Shown piece by piece: positions 17,114 to 26,599 of a stretch of DNA of 64,000 nucleotides (within the stretch, counting starts at the first letter, position 1; each line of letters opens with the position of its first letter). The position numbers were made by a program, and so were the translations under genes. The notes under the pieces were generated by a model. The model saw nothing but the letters and a program-made list of their open reading frames with translations, was not told the DNA's origin and ran no database searches. Source of the stretch: CAZYTO01 sp964650405 (GTDB lineage: Bacteria; Acidobacteriota; Thermoanaerobaculia; Gp7-AA8); the NCBI GenBank assembly GCA_964650405.1, contig CAZYTO010000001.1, positions 1 through 64,000 of the forward strand. Direction: 5' to 3'.

Positions 17114-18322
17114 ATGAAGATCGTCGACGCCAAGGTGATTGTCTGTTCCCCGGGCCGCAATTTCGTGACGCTCAAGCTCGTCACCGAAGACGGCATCCAC
17201 GGCCTCGGCGACGCAACGCTGAACGGGCGCGAGCTGGCCGTTGCTTCGTACCTGAGCGACCACGTCCTCCCCCTCCTCATCGGCCGCGACGCGCGCAAGA
17301 TCGAAGACACGTGGCACTATCTCTACAAGGGCGCCTACTGGCGCCGCGGACCGGTGACGATGACGGCCATAGCCGCCGTCGACTGCGCCTTGTGGGACAT
17401 CCGCGGCAAGGCCCTGCAGACGCCGCTGTATCAACTGCTCGGCGGCGCGTCGCGCGATGGCGTGCTCGTCTACGGCCACGCCAACGGCGACACGATCGAA
17501 GCCACCGTCGACGCCGTCCGCCACTACCTCGGCCTGGGTTACAAGGCTGTCCGCGCGCAATGCGGCATTCCCGGCCTCCCCAATGCCTACGGTGTCGGCC
17601 GCGGTGCGATGTTCTATGAGCCGGCGGAGAAGGGGAAACCGCTGGAGACGCGTTGGGACACGGCCGCATATCTCGACCTCGTCCCGAAACTGTTCGAGCG
17701 CCTGCGCAACGAGGTCGGCGCCGACCCCCTGCTGCTGCACGACGCCCATCACCGCCTCACGCCCATCGAGGCCGCCCGCCTCGGCAAGAGCCTCGAGCCG
17801 TATCACCTCTTCTGGCTCGAGGATCCCACCGAGGCCGAGGCGCAGGAGGCGTTTCGCCTGATCCGCCGGCACACGACCACGCCGCTCGCCGTCGGCGAAG
17901 TCTTCAACACCATCTACGACTGCCATCAGCTCATTCAGGAGCAGTTGATCGACTACATCCGCGCCACGGTCGTCCACGCCGGCGGCATCACGCACCTGCG
18001 CAAGATCGCCGCGCTGGCGGAGCTCCATCAGGTCCGCACCGGCTCGCACGGCGCGACGGACCTCAGCCCGGTCTGCATGGCCGCCGCCCTCCACTTCGAT
18101 CTCAGCGTTCACAACTTCGGCATCCAGGAGTACATGCGCCACACCGCGGAGTGCGATCGCGTGTTTCCGCACAGCTACACGTTCGAGGGCGGCTTCATGC
18201 ATCCCGGCGACGCTCCCGGCCTCGGCGTCGACATCGACGAAGCGTTGGCCGCGCAGTATCCGTACGAGCGCGCCTATCTCCCCGTCAACCGGCGCACCGA
18301 CGGCACCGTGCACAGTTGGTAG
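17114..18322 (+). CDS. manD: D-mannonate dehydratase (enolase superfamily)
   Basis: A 402-residue enolase-superfamily protein of the ManD/RspA group, dehydrating D-mannonate to KDG. Visible marks: MKIVDAKVIVCSPGRNFVTL start, the YKGAYWRRGPVTMTAIAAVD loop, metal ligands in LLLHDAHHRLTP, FWLEDPTEAE and AVGEVFNTIYD, and the GSHGATDLSPVCMAAALHFD block. C-terminal VPVNRR-like PVNRRTDGTVHSW is also typical. It is last in the operon, 76 bases after the KduD-like gene. With uxaC it makes KDG from glucuronate provided fructuronate is reduced. KDG kinase in this locus is broken. Confidence 0.95.
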   Translation: MKIVDAKVIVCSPGRNFVTLKLVTEDGIHGLGDATLNGRELAVASYLSDHVLPLLIGRDARKIEDTWHYLYKGAYWRRGPVTMTAIAAVDCALWDIRGKALQTPLYQLLGGASRDGVLVYGHANGDTIEATVDAVRHYLGLGYKAVRAQCGIPGLPNAYGVGRGAMFYEPAEKGKPLETRWDTAAYLDLVPKLFERLRNEVGADPLLLHDAHHRLTPIEAARLGKSLEPYHLFWLEDPTEAEAQEAFRLIRRHTTTPLAVGEVFNTIYDCHQLIQEQLIDYIRATVVHAGGITHLRKIAALAELHQVRTGSHGATDLSPVCMAAALHFDLSVHNFGIQEYMRHTAECDRVFPHSYTFEGGFMHPGDAPGLGVDIDEALAAQYPYERAYLPVNRRTDGTVHSW

Positions 18323-18380
18323 CGCGCCGGCAGGCCCCGATGCAGTGAACGGCCCCGCAGGCGAACGACATGGCCGAGGC

Positions 18381-18550
18381 GTCGCGCCGCTCGACCGGTA
18401 CATCCGCCACACGTGCCGATTCCGTTCTGAACCGCTTCCCCAACGTCGCGGAGGTGTCGGGGAGGTGAAGTGCTGGTTCTTGCGGCCCCGACGGGAGGGG
18501 CGGCATCGCCCTCCTGGCCGCATGGTTTTCATGTGGCTCTACCTCGCCCA
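18381..18550 (+). pseudogene. Decayed remnant of a GNAT-SMR-SMR operon
   Basis: Three blocks match the operon at 510-2334 in order. 18381-18417 resembles the GNAT C-terminus at ~1535-1572 (both encode APLDxYxRHT). 18419-18482 matches the GNAT stop/SMR start junction at ~1625-1690 with roughly 85% identity by eye. 18500-18545 matches the second SMR gene near 2128-2172 (GGIALLAAWFxxWLYL). The intervening parts are deleted and no frame is open. It is a relic of a second copy of that operon, now fused end-to-end by deletions. Confidence 0.75.
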
Positions 18551-19007
18551 ACTTCGCGTCGTGCCCTCCACTAGTCTTAGAGGCACGTGGCGACGTTTCC
18601 TGGATGCACCTCCGGAGTGGTTACATTCGACGCGTGGACGCGCTACATATGCCGTCTTGGGTATCCCGATTCACGCGCCACGTGTGCGGGCTTGATCGTG
18701 CGGAGTCCCCTGCTCGGTGCTTGGCCAAGAGAGACGTCGTTGGTGGATGCCGTGGGGTGTGGTACAGCCAAGTAGGCCTTTGCACCTGCGCGGTCCGCCC
18801 GCGGTGAAGCGTGGTGGAAGTGATCGGTTCAGTTGGAGTTGAGTCATGATGGCGTGGCGCTGATCAAAGTCGAACCGACGACCTCCTTGAGGTGCGACTC
18901 AGGCGACGGATCGCGTACTGCGCGGCGGGTTGGGCGGCCAAGCACGCGTTGACCCTGGAAGGGAAAGCTCTGCGTCTTGGTCGCGATCTCCTTACAAGGT
19001 CGGCGTT
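18551..19007. other. Gene-free stretch, no recognised function
   Basis: About 460 bases between the operon remnant and the heptamer array. Short open frames here have no recognisable products. GAGTC at 18841 and GACTC at 18896 are outliers of the array that follows; 18896 lies exactly 17 x 7 bases before the array start at 19015. Confidence 0.6.
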
Positions 19008-19604
19008 GGGTCTCGAGTCCAAAATAGTGACTCGCGAGTCCGTGATTCGGTGGCGCGAGTCAAAGTTAGGGACTCAGGGGTCAAACATTGAGACTCATGA
19101 GACTCTGGGTGTGGCTATTATGGGCTGATATTTAGACTGTTGAGTCAAATGTCTTGACTCATGGGTCTGAAATCAGGACTATTGAGTCTCTTATATTGTG
19201 TCTTTGACCCAATACATCACCTCGTGAGTCGTTAGTTGAGGCTCACGCGTCTTAATATAAGACTCAGAAGTCTGAAATAATGGCTATGATGGCCTAAACA
19301 TCTGACTCGCGAGTCTCTTTGTTGGACTCCACCCCGCGTGCGGGAGACTGCGTTGCCGGATCTGCTCGGTCGTGAGGCAATGCCGGAGGCCCGCGACCCT
19401 GGAAATGAGACTCGAGACCTCCGCCGGCATGCTCGCGAGCTTGCGATCTTCGATGAACAGCCAGATATCGAGACTCGCGAGCTCGCGTTCTTGACCGTGC
19501 AGCCGGTGCGCCTGCCTGTGGACCCAGGGAATCGGACTGGCGAGCGACCGGCGGAGCCTGCGGAGTCGCGCGGGCTGGCTGAAGAGCGAGGAGGCGTCAC
19601 TCGG
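19008..19604. repeat. Degenerate 7-bp tandem array, consensus GASTCNN
   Basis: From 19008 onward the sequence falls into 7-base units, many beginning GAGTC or GACTC: starts at 19015, 19029, 19036, 19057, 19071 and 19092 share one phase; 19142, 19156, 19184, 19226 and 19261 share a second; 19304, 19311, 19325, 19409, 19472 and 19563 share a third. Only a few slips separate the phases. Sixteen GANTC sites lie in 19015-19329 where about one is expected. GACTCGCGAGTC palindromes occur at 19029 and 19304. The middle (19080-19300) is much more AT-rich than the flanks. The array sits between convergent manD and the alpha-2-macroglobulin gene. No coding function is seen. Confidence 0.85.
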
Positions 19605-19662
19605 GGCCCTGTCCCTGGCGGTCCATCGAGTGCGCCGCCCCGTCTTCAGCAACCGCCTGCTC

Positions 19663-22600
19663 TCACTTCTTCCCCGTCACCTCGATTCGTACCTCGTCCC
19701 CGTTCGCGCGGATCTCGGGGACGTACATTGCCTGCGCCAGCAGGGGCAGGGCGTGGAAGGCGCCGGGGACTTCGGCGCGCAGGGTGTAGCGGATCTCCCA
19801 GATGCCCTGGGGGAGGTGGTCGAGGAACATGGCCACTTTCCGGTCGCGCAGTTCCTGGTAGATCCAGGCCGTGCGGCCGGTGAGATCGGCGGAGGCATCG
19901 CGTTGCGTGACGGTGGGCTGCTCGCCGGGCGGCGTGGGGGAGTCGACGAACTTGCGGGTGACGGTGCCGCTGCGGAGCTCCCGCGCGTCCAGCGGCTCGC
20001 CGCTCTGGAGGGCGATGGCTTCGAGTCCGGCCGGCTTGAGGTCCTCGAAGAGCAGGTAGTCGTAGTCGTTCTTCGACTCGACGGTGAGGACGACCTCCAC
20101 GCGGTCTCCGCTCTCGACCGAGCCGCCGTCGGGCAGGGGCACAGTCTCGTACACGATGCCTTTCAGCAGGGTGGGATGGGGGACGAGCTTGAAGTAGTCG
20201 CGGCGCACGTAGATCTCGTTCCCGGCCGCCTTCACCGGTTCTTCGAGTGAGACGAAGCGCGCCTCGGCCGAGAAGTAGAGGGGCGCATCGCCGTTCCCGC
20301 GGGTGCGGCGGATGGTGATCTCGTTGACGCCGTCGTGGGTGAAGGCGGGGTCGATGACGAAGCGGCTCGGCGCGCCGAGGATGCCGGCGGGAGTGACGGT
20401 CTTCGACGCGATGGCATGGCCGTTCACCGAGAGCTCGTAGCCGATGTCGCCCTTCAGCTCGCCGCTGGTGCGCATGTAGTCGTTGAGGCCGAGGAGGGCG
20501 ATGGCCGTGTCGCGGGTATTGTTCCACTGCGCGCCGCGGCGGTTCTTCACCAGCCAGTTCATCACCGGCTCGATGAGGGCATTCTTCGGATCGACCGCCA
20601 CCAGCGCCTGCAGGGCGAAGGACGTCGTCTCCACGGGACCGTCGTACCAATGCCACCAGAAGCGATCCTCACCCCAGTGCGCGGTGGCCATCGTCTCGGT
20701 AGCCGACGAACCGCCGCGCACAAGCACGGATTGATCGGGAGTGCGGTCGATCTGCACGCCGTCTTCGAGATTGCGCACGAGCACCTGGGCGCTCGCGGCA
20801 TCGCCGAGATCATGCGCGGCCAGCGCCAGCAACGCGCGTGAGTAGGCCGTCAGCCGCTCGCGATTCGCATAGGCGTCGTCGAAGGCCTTCGTCATGGCCT
20901 TGCTGTGAGTCATGATTCTGTTTGCGCGGTTCCAGGCGGCCAGCGCATGGAGGATCCATGCCTCGTTGGCGTGATCTCCATGGATTGCCGGAAGTTGATC
21001 GTCGAGATACTTCGCAGCCCTCCCGACGGCCTCGTCCTCCACCGCCAGTCCCCCCTCTTTGGCGACGGCGAAGCCCCAGACGACATAGCCGGTCATGAAG
21101 AGGTCGCTGTTGCCCTCTTTCCACCATCCCCAGCCGCCGTCGCTGTGCTGGAAGTCGTACAGGCGGTCCATCGACGCGGTGGTGATGGCCTCGAGCTGGT
21201 GCAGGTCCTTCTTTCCCTTGGGATGTGTGGCGGCGGCGGAGCCGGACTCGATGCCGCCAAACACCCGCCCTTCGATGTCCGCAGGATCGAGACCGTTCGT
21301 CTTCAACGTGCGCGCCACGATGGCCGCGGGCAGAAAGCGGCTCATCGTCTGTTCCGTGCAGCCGTACGGATAGTCGATGAGGTAGGGGAGTGCGTCGAGC
21401 ATCGTCACGGCCAGGCTGGGGGAGATCTGTACGCTGAGCGTGGTGGCGCGGCGCGCAGAGGGGAGGTCGAGGCGGACCAGCGCCTCCGTTCCGCGCAACT
21501 TGCCGGAGCGGGCCACGAGCTTGTCGATGCCATGCTCGTAGACGGTGAACGACTTCTCCATTGCGTCGTTGTGCGCCCCGCCGCGGCCGGTGACGCGCAG
21601 CATGGCCGGGCCGGCATGTTCGGCCACGACTGCCCAGTCGACGCGCGTCTCGCCGTTGGCCGGAACGTCGACGGTCGTGGCATCGCCGTTCACGCGGCCG
21701 GACAAGGTCAGTCCTTCCACATCGAGGGACGGCCTGACGTGCTGGACGTCGGCGGTGTTGTTGTTGAGGACGGCCGAGACGACGGTGTGGTCGCCGGTCA
21801 CGAAGAAGCGCGGCCCTTCCAGCCGGACGAGGAGCGGCAGGTTCGTTCGGGCCGTGGCGGAGGCCATGCCGAACTGCGAGCCGGCGGTGACGGCACGCGC
21901 GGTCGTGCGCCACGTGGTCAGGGCCTCGGGATAGTCGAAGCTGACGGTGGCCTTGCCGTCAGCACCGGTGATGACGTCCGGCCTCCAGAACGCCGTGGAG
22001 CGGAAGTCGTGACGCACCTGGACCGCAGCCGCGGACTGGATCCCGGTGGGCTCGGTATCCCGTTTCGTGACCATATTCAGTCGCACAGACATCGACGGCT
22101 TTGCGACCGTGATGGCTTCCAGAAGCGGCGCTTCGGTGGTGACGGTGATGGCGTCCGCGACCGGCTTCGGAGGCGGAGGAGCGGGGAGCGTCTGGACGCC
22201 GCCCACTACGCCACCCACGACTCCGCGGCCCCCGAAAGCAAAGCCTGTCTGGTTTGCTCCGTCGACCTCGTAATAGGGCAGGAGAAGAGACGAGTCTGGT
22301 GCGGCAGCGTTCGTCGCGGTCTTCGTGGCCTGCTCATCGACCAGCGCGCCTTTTCCGTCCTCCACCAACCGCACGTAGCGTTGCGACAGGACGCTCGACT
22401 CGATCCCCAGGCTCTGCGTGCGGAGGTCGTTGTAGAAGAACTGCCGGGGATCGCCGGCGTAGTCCTGGGCGATGGCGGTCACGGACGCGTCGGATACGGC
22501 CACCGCCACCTCTGCCGGCACGGGTTTGCCGGCGGCATCGCGCGTCGTCACGGTGACGGTGCCCTTCTGCCGCGGCTCGTAATCCTCGCGGTCCGTGTGC

Positions 22601-25599
22601 ACCTCGACTTTCACGAACTTCTCGACCGGCGGGACGACGATCTCCTTCGTCTCCGTTGCCACCGCGCGGTCGAACATCGACGAAGCGGTGATGAAGAAAT
22701 TCGGTATGTGGTGCCGGTCGATGGGCAGTTCGATCATCTTCACGGTCCCGTCGAGGTGAACGACCTGGGTCTGGTCGATGTCCAGCGTCGTCGTGGTCAC
22801 CATCACCCACCGCCCGCTGGACGGCGTGGCGATCATCACCGGCATGGTGGCGCCGGCATGGACCGTGTCCTGATCGATCACGAGATCGAGGCCGGCGGAG
22901 TGGTAACCGACTTCATTGGTGGCGTGCTCGGTGACCCACACCGCCGTCTCCGCCGTGACGAGGTCGCGCGCCCGCAGCGGCCGGTCGCCGTCGCGGTCCT
23001 CGCTCGTCCATTTCGCTACGTAGTATCCGGTGCGCGAGGGCGTGAACGTGAACGTGGCGTTGCCCTTCACGTCCGTGTTCACCTTCGAGGTCGTGACCTC
23101 CTCGTCGTGATACGACGCCACTCTCTGCCGCCATCCCGGAGGCGGGAAGGGAGCCGTGGCCGCCCGTGCCCGCTCCACTTCGCGGACGGTGACGTCGCGG
23201 CCGGCAGGATCGGTCCAGATCTCCTCCCAGGTGCGCCGGAAGACTTTCACGGTGCCTGTCGTCGGGACGGGCTCGTCGTTCGCGTCGGCGGCGTTGAAGT
23301 CGATCGAGACGCGCTCATTCGGCAGGCGCAGGTAGTGCTGGGGGTGACCGTTGACGGCATACCGCTGCTTCATCACGGCCACGGTTCCGCTGCCCGTCAC
23401 CTCGCGCCGCGAGGCGTCCGTCACCTTCACGGCGATGATGTACGCCGTGTCGGGACCGTCGCGGTCGGTGTCGATGTGCACGACAGCCCGGCCGCTCGCA
23501 TCCGTCTTCAGCGTCTCGTGATGCAATTCCTCCCCGCTGCCGGAATCATCGGAGCTCGACTGGTCGGGATAGAACCAGCCGTACTCGTGCCACGGATGCC
23601 AGTCGCGATGGTACGGGGCCTTCTCTATGTCCACCTCGACGGTGGCATTGGCGACCGGACCGCCGAAGTAGTAGGACGCCTCCACGCTGGCCTCGATGGT
23701 GTCGCCGAGACGGTATCGCTTCTTCTTCCCGTCCTCCTCGGGCGTCGAGACGGTCACCCGAAACTCCGGCAGCTTGTATTCCTCGATACTGAACAGCAGG
23801 GCGGTGCCGATGTCGTTGTCCTTGTCGGAGGGTTGTCTGAGAATGACCGTGTAGCCGCCGAGCGGCATTTCCGCGGTGACCGGCAGCTCGGCCCAGAAAC
23901 TACCGAAGGCATTCAGCTCGGCCACGCCGGACGCGATCTTGTCGTCCCGCGGTCCGCTGATCTCCCACTCCACCTTCCGCCCGGCCGGTGTCGTCCAGTC
24001 GCCGCCTTTCCGCGTCCGGGCGATGACCTTCCACTGCACCGTCTCGCCCGGCCGGTAGGCGGGGCGGTCGGTGAATGCGTAGATGCGCCACTCGTCCGGT
24101 TCGGCGCTTGAGCCCGCGCTGTAAAGGTAGCTTGCGTGGTAGGCCTGCCTGCTGCCCTTCGAGGCAGTGATCAACGTCTGGTCGTGAAGGTTGGCGGCCA
24201 TTCGGATCTCGGCGACGCCGTTCGCGTTCGTCTCCGCGTCACGAACGCTCAGCGCGGGGTCCGTTCCCCTCCCGTCCAGGACGCGAACGCGCGCGCCGGC
24301 CACCGGCTCGCCGCTCATCACGTCCGCCACGAGGATCTGAAGATGGCCCTCGACGGAGTGCGCGAGGATGCCGATGTCGCTGACCAGCAGGAGCTGCCTC
24401 GATGACTGCTGGCCGTTAGTCGCGGTGACGACGTAGGCGCCCGGCCCGAGCTTCGGCTCGATGCGCACCGCCTTGCTGCCGGGGATGTGCTCTCCCTTGT
24501 CGCCGGTCTCGAACGTCCAGCGCCGGAGGACCGGCTCCCGTTCCCGTTGCAGGTGATCGATCCAGTGGTCCAGGTTTCTCCCCGGTCGCACGTCGCGGGT
24601 CAGGTCGACGGCGGCCAGGGTCAGCTCGATCGACGTCACGTTTCGCCAGGTCAGGACCACCTGCTGTTCCGAGGAGGGGAGGAAAGTCGCCCCGGCGTAG
24701 ACGCCTACCGCGGGGAGGGTGATCTGGTCGATCTGCGACAGCGCCTGTTCACGGAGAGGGGACTCCCCGGGCTGGTATTCGGCGACGATGCGGCGAAGGA
24801 GTTCCAGCGCCTTGAGGTAGTCCTTCCGGAATCCGCTCTCGCCGTTGTCGAGGACGACGACGCTGCCGGCGTAGGAGAGCTCGCCGGCATAGGCAAAGAG
24901 GGCCTGGTCGTAATACGTGCCCTTGCGGCCCTGGCCGATGAGAATGTCGAGGTGTTCCAGGCCCCGCTCCACGCTTTCCGGCTTCTGCTCCTGGAGGAGC
25001 TTCTGGGCCAGTAGGAACCGGGCATGATCGCGGTCATTCGGAGATTCGGCGACGCTGAGAGCTTTGACGAGCAGGTCCTTTGGAGCCAAGTTTCGTTGGG
25101 AGAGCCGCCAGACGATGTCCAGGTAACGCCGGCGCGCCAGGGGAAGATCGTCGCTTCCCTCCCACCAGTCCAGCGCAGCGGTCCAGTACTTCGGCACAGC
25201 GGTGTAGTCCTGCAGGTAGGGGTGGAACGCGTGCAGGTCGCCGAGCGACTCATTCGCCTCCGCCCACACCCGATCGTGATCGTCTCCGCTCTTGAGGATC
25301 AGTTGTTCGAGCGCCGTCTGCGCTCCGCTGCGCGCCGTCGGATCGGAAAGAGGGCTCGCGGCGTCATTGCGCCATGCCGTGTCGGCCAGCCGGAATTCGA
25401 TCCAACGCCGCTCGTCGGGCGCCAGCGACGGCAGCTTCAAGGCCTGCTCGTAGAACCCGTGAGCGCGGCCGAAAGACTTTTCCGCGTAGCTCTGTTCCGC
25501 CTGTTCCTTCAACTGGCCGTAAGAGGAGGGCGCGGACGGGGCGCCACCCGACGCCGGCAGGAACCTGAGCAAGGCAAGCAGGAACGAAATCAGCGACAT
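19663..25599 (-). CDS. Bacterial alpha-2-macroglobulin-like protein (with thioester)
   Basis: A 1978-residue protein of the bacterial alpha-2-macroglobulin family, which traps proteases in the periplasm or at the surface. It has a hydrophobic N-terminus (MSLISFLLALLRFLPASGG) without a lipobox, a TPR-like helical region (~25-280), macroglobulin/A2M_N domains (~400-1100), a Gly/Pro-rich segment (~1118-1163), the A2M core, and a thioester domain with GCTEQ (Cys near 1414), followed by alpha-toroid repeats (DGGWGWWKEGN) and a receptor-binding-like C-terminus. GGGAGG lies 7 bases before ATG 25597-25599. Bacterial A2Ms are often paired with PBP1c; no such partner is next to it. The segment ITVTTEAPLLE near 1150 looks like a TonB-receptor plug leader rather than A2M sequence. 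Confidence 0.9.
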   Translation of the reverse strand: MSLISFLLALLRFLPASGGAPSAPSSYGQLKEQAEQSYAEKSFGRAHGFYEQALKLPSLAPDERRWIEFRLADTAWRNDAASPLSDPTARSGAQTALEQLILKSGDDHDRVWAEANESLGDLHAFHPYLQDYTAVPKYWTAALDWWEGSDDLPLARRRYLDIVWRLSQRNLAPKDLLVKALSVAESPNDRDHARFLLAQKLLQEQKPESVERGLEHLDILIGQGRKGTYYDQALFAYAGELSYAGSVVVLDNGESGFRKDYLKALELLRRIVAEYQPGESPLREQALSQIDQITLPAVGVYAGATFLPSSEQQVVLTWRNVTSIELTLAAVDLTRDVRPGRNLDHWIDHLQREREPVLRRWTFETGDKGEHIPGSKAVRIEPKLGPGAYVVTATNGQQSSRQLLLVSDIGILAHSVEGHLQILVADVMSGEPVAGARVRVLDGRGTDPALSVRDAETNANGVAEIRMAANLHDQTLITASKGSRQAYHASYLYSAGSSAEPDEWRIYAFTDRPAYRPGETVQWKVIARTRKGGDWTTPAGRKVEWEISGPRDDKIASGVAELNAFGSFWAELPVTAEMPLGGYTVILRQPSDKDNDIGTALLFSIEEYKLPEFRVTVSTPEEDGKKKRYRLGDTIEASVEASYYFGGPVANATVEVDIEKAPYHRDWHPWHEYGWFYPDQSSSDDSGSGEELHHETLKTDASGRAVVHIDTDRDGPDTAYIIAVKVTDASRREVTGSGTVAVMKQRYAVNGHPQHYLRLPNERVSIDFNAADANDEPVPTTGTVKVFRRTWEEIWTDPAGRDVTVREVERARAATAPFPPPGWRQRVASYHDEEVTTSKVNTDVKGNATFTFTPSRTGYYVAKWTSEDRDGDRPLRARDLVTAETAVWVTEHATNEVGYHSAGLDLVIDQDTVHAGATMPVMIATPSSGRWVMVTTTTLDIDQTQVVHLDGTVKMIELPIDRHHIPNFFITASSMFDRAVATETKEIVVPPVEKFVKVEVHTDREDYEPRQKGTVTVTTRDAAGKPVPAEVAVAVSDASVTAIAQDYAGDPRQFFYNDLRTQSLGIESSVLSQRYVRLVEDGKGALVDEQATKTATNAAAPDSSLLLPYYEVDGANQTGFAFGGRGVVGGVVGGVQTLPAPPPPKPVADAITVTTEAPLLEAITVAKPSMSVRLNMVTKRDTEPTGIQSAAAVQVRHDFRSTAFWRPDVITGADGKATVSFDYPEALTTWRTTARAVTAGSQFGMASATARTNLPLLVRLEGPRFFVTGDHTVVSAVLNNNTADVQHVRPSLDVEGLTLSGRVNGDATTVDVPANGETRVDWAVVAEHAGPAMLRVTGRGGAHNDAMEKSFTVYEHGIDKLVARSGKLRGTEALVRLDLPSARRATTLSVQISPSLAVTMLDALPYLIDYPYGCTEQTMSRFLPAAIVARTLKTNGLDPADIEGRVFGGIESGSAAATHPKGKKDLHQLEAITTASMDRLYDFQHSDGGWGWWKEGNSDLFMTGYVVWGFAVAKEGGLAVEDEAVGRAAKYLDDQLPAIHGDHANEAWILHALAAWNRANRIMTHSKAMTKAFDDAYANRERLTAYSRALLALAAHDLGDAASAQVLVRNLEDGVQIDRTPDQSVLVRGGSSATETMATAHWGEDRFWWHWYDGPVETTSFALQALVAVDPKNALIEPVMNWLVKNRRGAQWNNTRDTAIALLGLNDYMRTSGELKGDIGYELSVNGHAIASKTVTPAGILGAPSRFVIDPAFTHDGVNEITIRRTRGNGDAPLYFSAEARFVSLEEPVKAAGNEIYVRRDYFKLVPHPTLLKGIVYETVPLPDGGSVESGDRVEVVLTVESKNDYDYLLFEDLKPAGLEAIALQSGEPLDARELRSGTVTRKFVDSPTPPGEQPTVTQRDASADLTGRTAWIYQELRDRKVAMFLDHLPQGIWEIRYTLRAEVPGAFHALPLLAQAMYVPEIRANGDEVRIEVTGKK

Positions 25600-25816
25600 G
25601 CAAATCCTCCCGGCATGCGTCGTCGCCGCATGCGTTGACGGTTAGACACACCGGCAGCCCGAAAGCTAAGCCAGTGCGGGCTTTCCGGATGCTGAGTTCG
25701 TCACAATTTCAGGTGCAATCGGGGTCGGATCGGAAACTCACCTCGTCCCGCCGCCCGGTCTGTCCTCTAAACAGACTCCGTACCCAAGGCCGAGTTTGGC
25801 CCCGGCGCTTCCCCGC

Positions 25817-26599
25817 CTACCGCGCCAGCGCAGCCCAGATGACGGCCAGTGAGGCCACGTCCGGCGCGCGCGGCGCGACCTTCGGATGGTCCCACTCGGC
25901 GGCGAAGCGCTGGAGGCGCCGCTCGTACTTCGGCGTCGAATACGCGCCGCAGATGTCTCCGGCGACAACTTCGGTGCTCTCGCGGAGCGTCCGGATGGCC
26001 CATCCCACGTCATCGGCGGTGAAGAGGCCGTTTTCCCAGTTCGTGGCCATGTCCTCGGTGCGCAGGCAGTCGAGGTCCACCGTGACGTAGACGCTGGTTC
26101 CCCGGAGCGACCCGGCGAAGCGGGCGAAGTCGCCGCGCCAGCCGTCGCGGGTGAGGTCGCCCCGCTCCAGGTACCGCTCCCGCCACCCGTGGACCTGGAG
26201 GCGCGGGTCGCGGCTGCCGAAGAGACGCGCCGGCCAGTTGAGCTCGAAATTACCGCAACCCCAGACACTGGCTCGGGTTACGTGCGGGAGCTCGAGGGCG
26301 CGGTTGATCCAGCCGCCGCAGGCCCAGTGCGGCGGGCGGCGGTCCCAATCGGGGTGGTTGTCGAACGAGACGAGGTGGATGGGCGTGCGGACGTTGCGGA
26401 GAAACGCGGCCGTGAGGTGGTGGAAGTCGCCCGAGCCGCTGAGAACGAAGGGTGGCAACCGGCTGGATACCTCGCGGATGAACGCCTCCATCGTGCGGCG
26501 GGGGGCGAAGCAGCGGAGCCGCGGTCCCCAGGCCAGGGCGTCGATTCGCGCCATCCCGAGAATTTCCGGCTCCCACGCCGCGTCAAGGTCCAAGTACAC
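25817..26599 (-). CDS. Arginase/ureohydrolase-fold protein
   Basis: A 260-residue protein with the arginase-fold metal blocks in altered form: SGSGDFHHLT (family GGDHS), VSFDNHPDWD (family DAHxDxx) and YVTVDLDCLRTED (family SxDxDxxDP). Most Mn-ligand Asp and His positions are kept, so a dinuclear metal hydrolase acting on a C-N bond is likely, but the substrate-specific residues differ from arginase and agmatinase. GTG 26599 is the longest start; ATG 26554 is an alternative that would free the divergent desaturase. It is head-to-head with a desaturase. A lipid amide or amidino substrate is a guess only. Confidence 0.75.
   Translation of the reverse strand: MYLDLDAAWEPEILGMARIDALAWGPRLRCFAPRRTMEAFIREVSSRLPPFVLSGSGDFHHLTAAFLRNVRTPIHLVSFDNHPDWDRRPPHWACGGWINRALELPHVTRASVWGCGNFELNWPARLFGSRDPRLQVHGWRERYLERGDLTRDGWRGDFARFAGSLRGTSVYVTVDLDCLRTEDMATNWENGLFTADDVGWAIRTLRESTEVVAGDICGAYSTPKYERRLQRFAAEWDHPKVAPRAPDVASLAVIWAALAR

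Noticed and set aside
18551..19007. tRNA or attachment site next to the operon remnant
   Set aside because: No cloverleaf with a TTC/GGTTCGA-type arm was found and no integrase is nearby.
19008..19604. CRISPR array
   Set aside because: Units are 7 bases with no longer conserved repeat or uniform spacer, and no cas genes are present.
20905..24111. A 1068-codon plus-strand open frame
   Set aside because: Antisense shadow of the alpha-2-macroglobulin gene, Arg/Val/Asp/Gly-rich with no motif.
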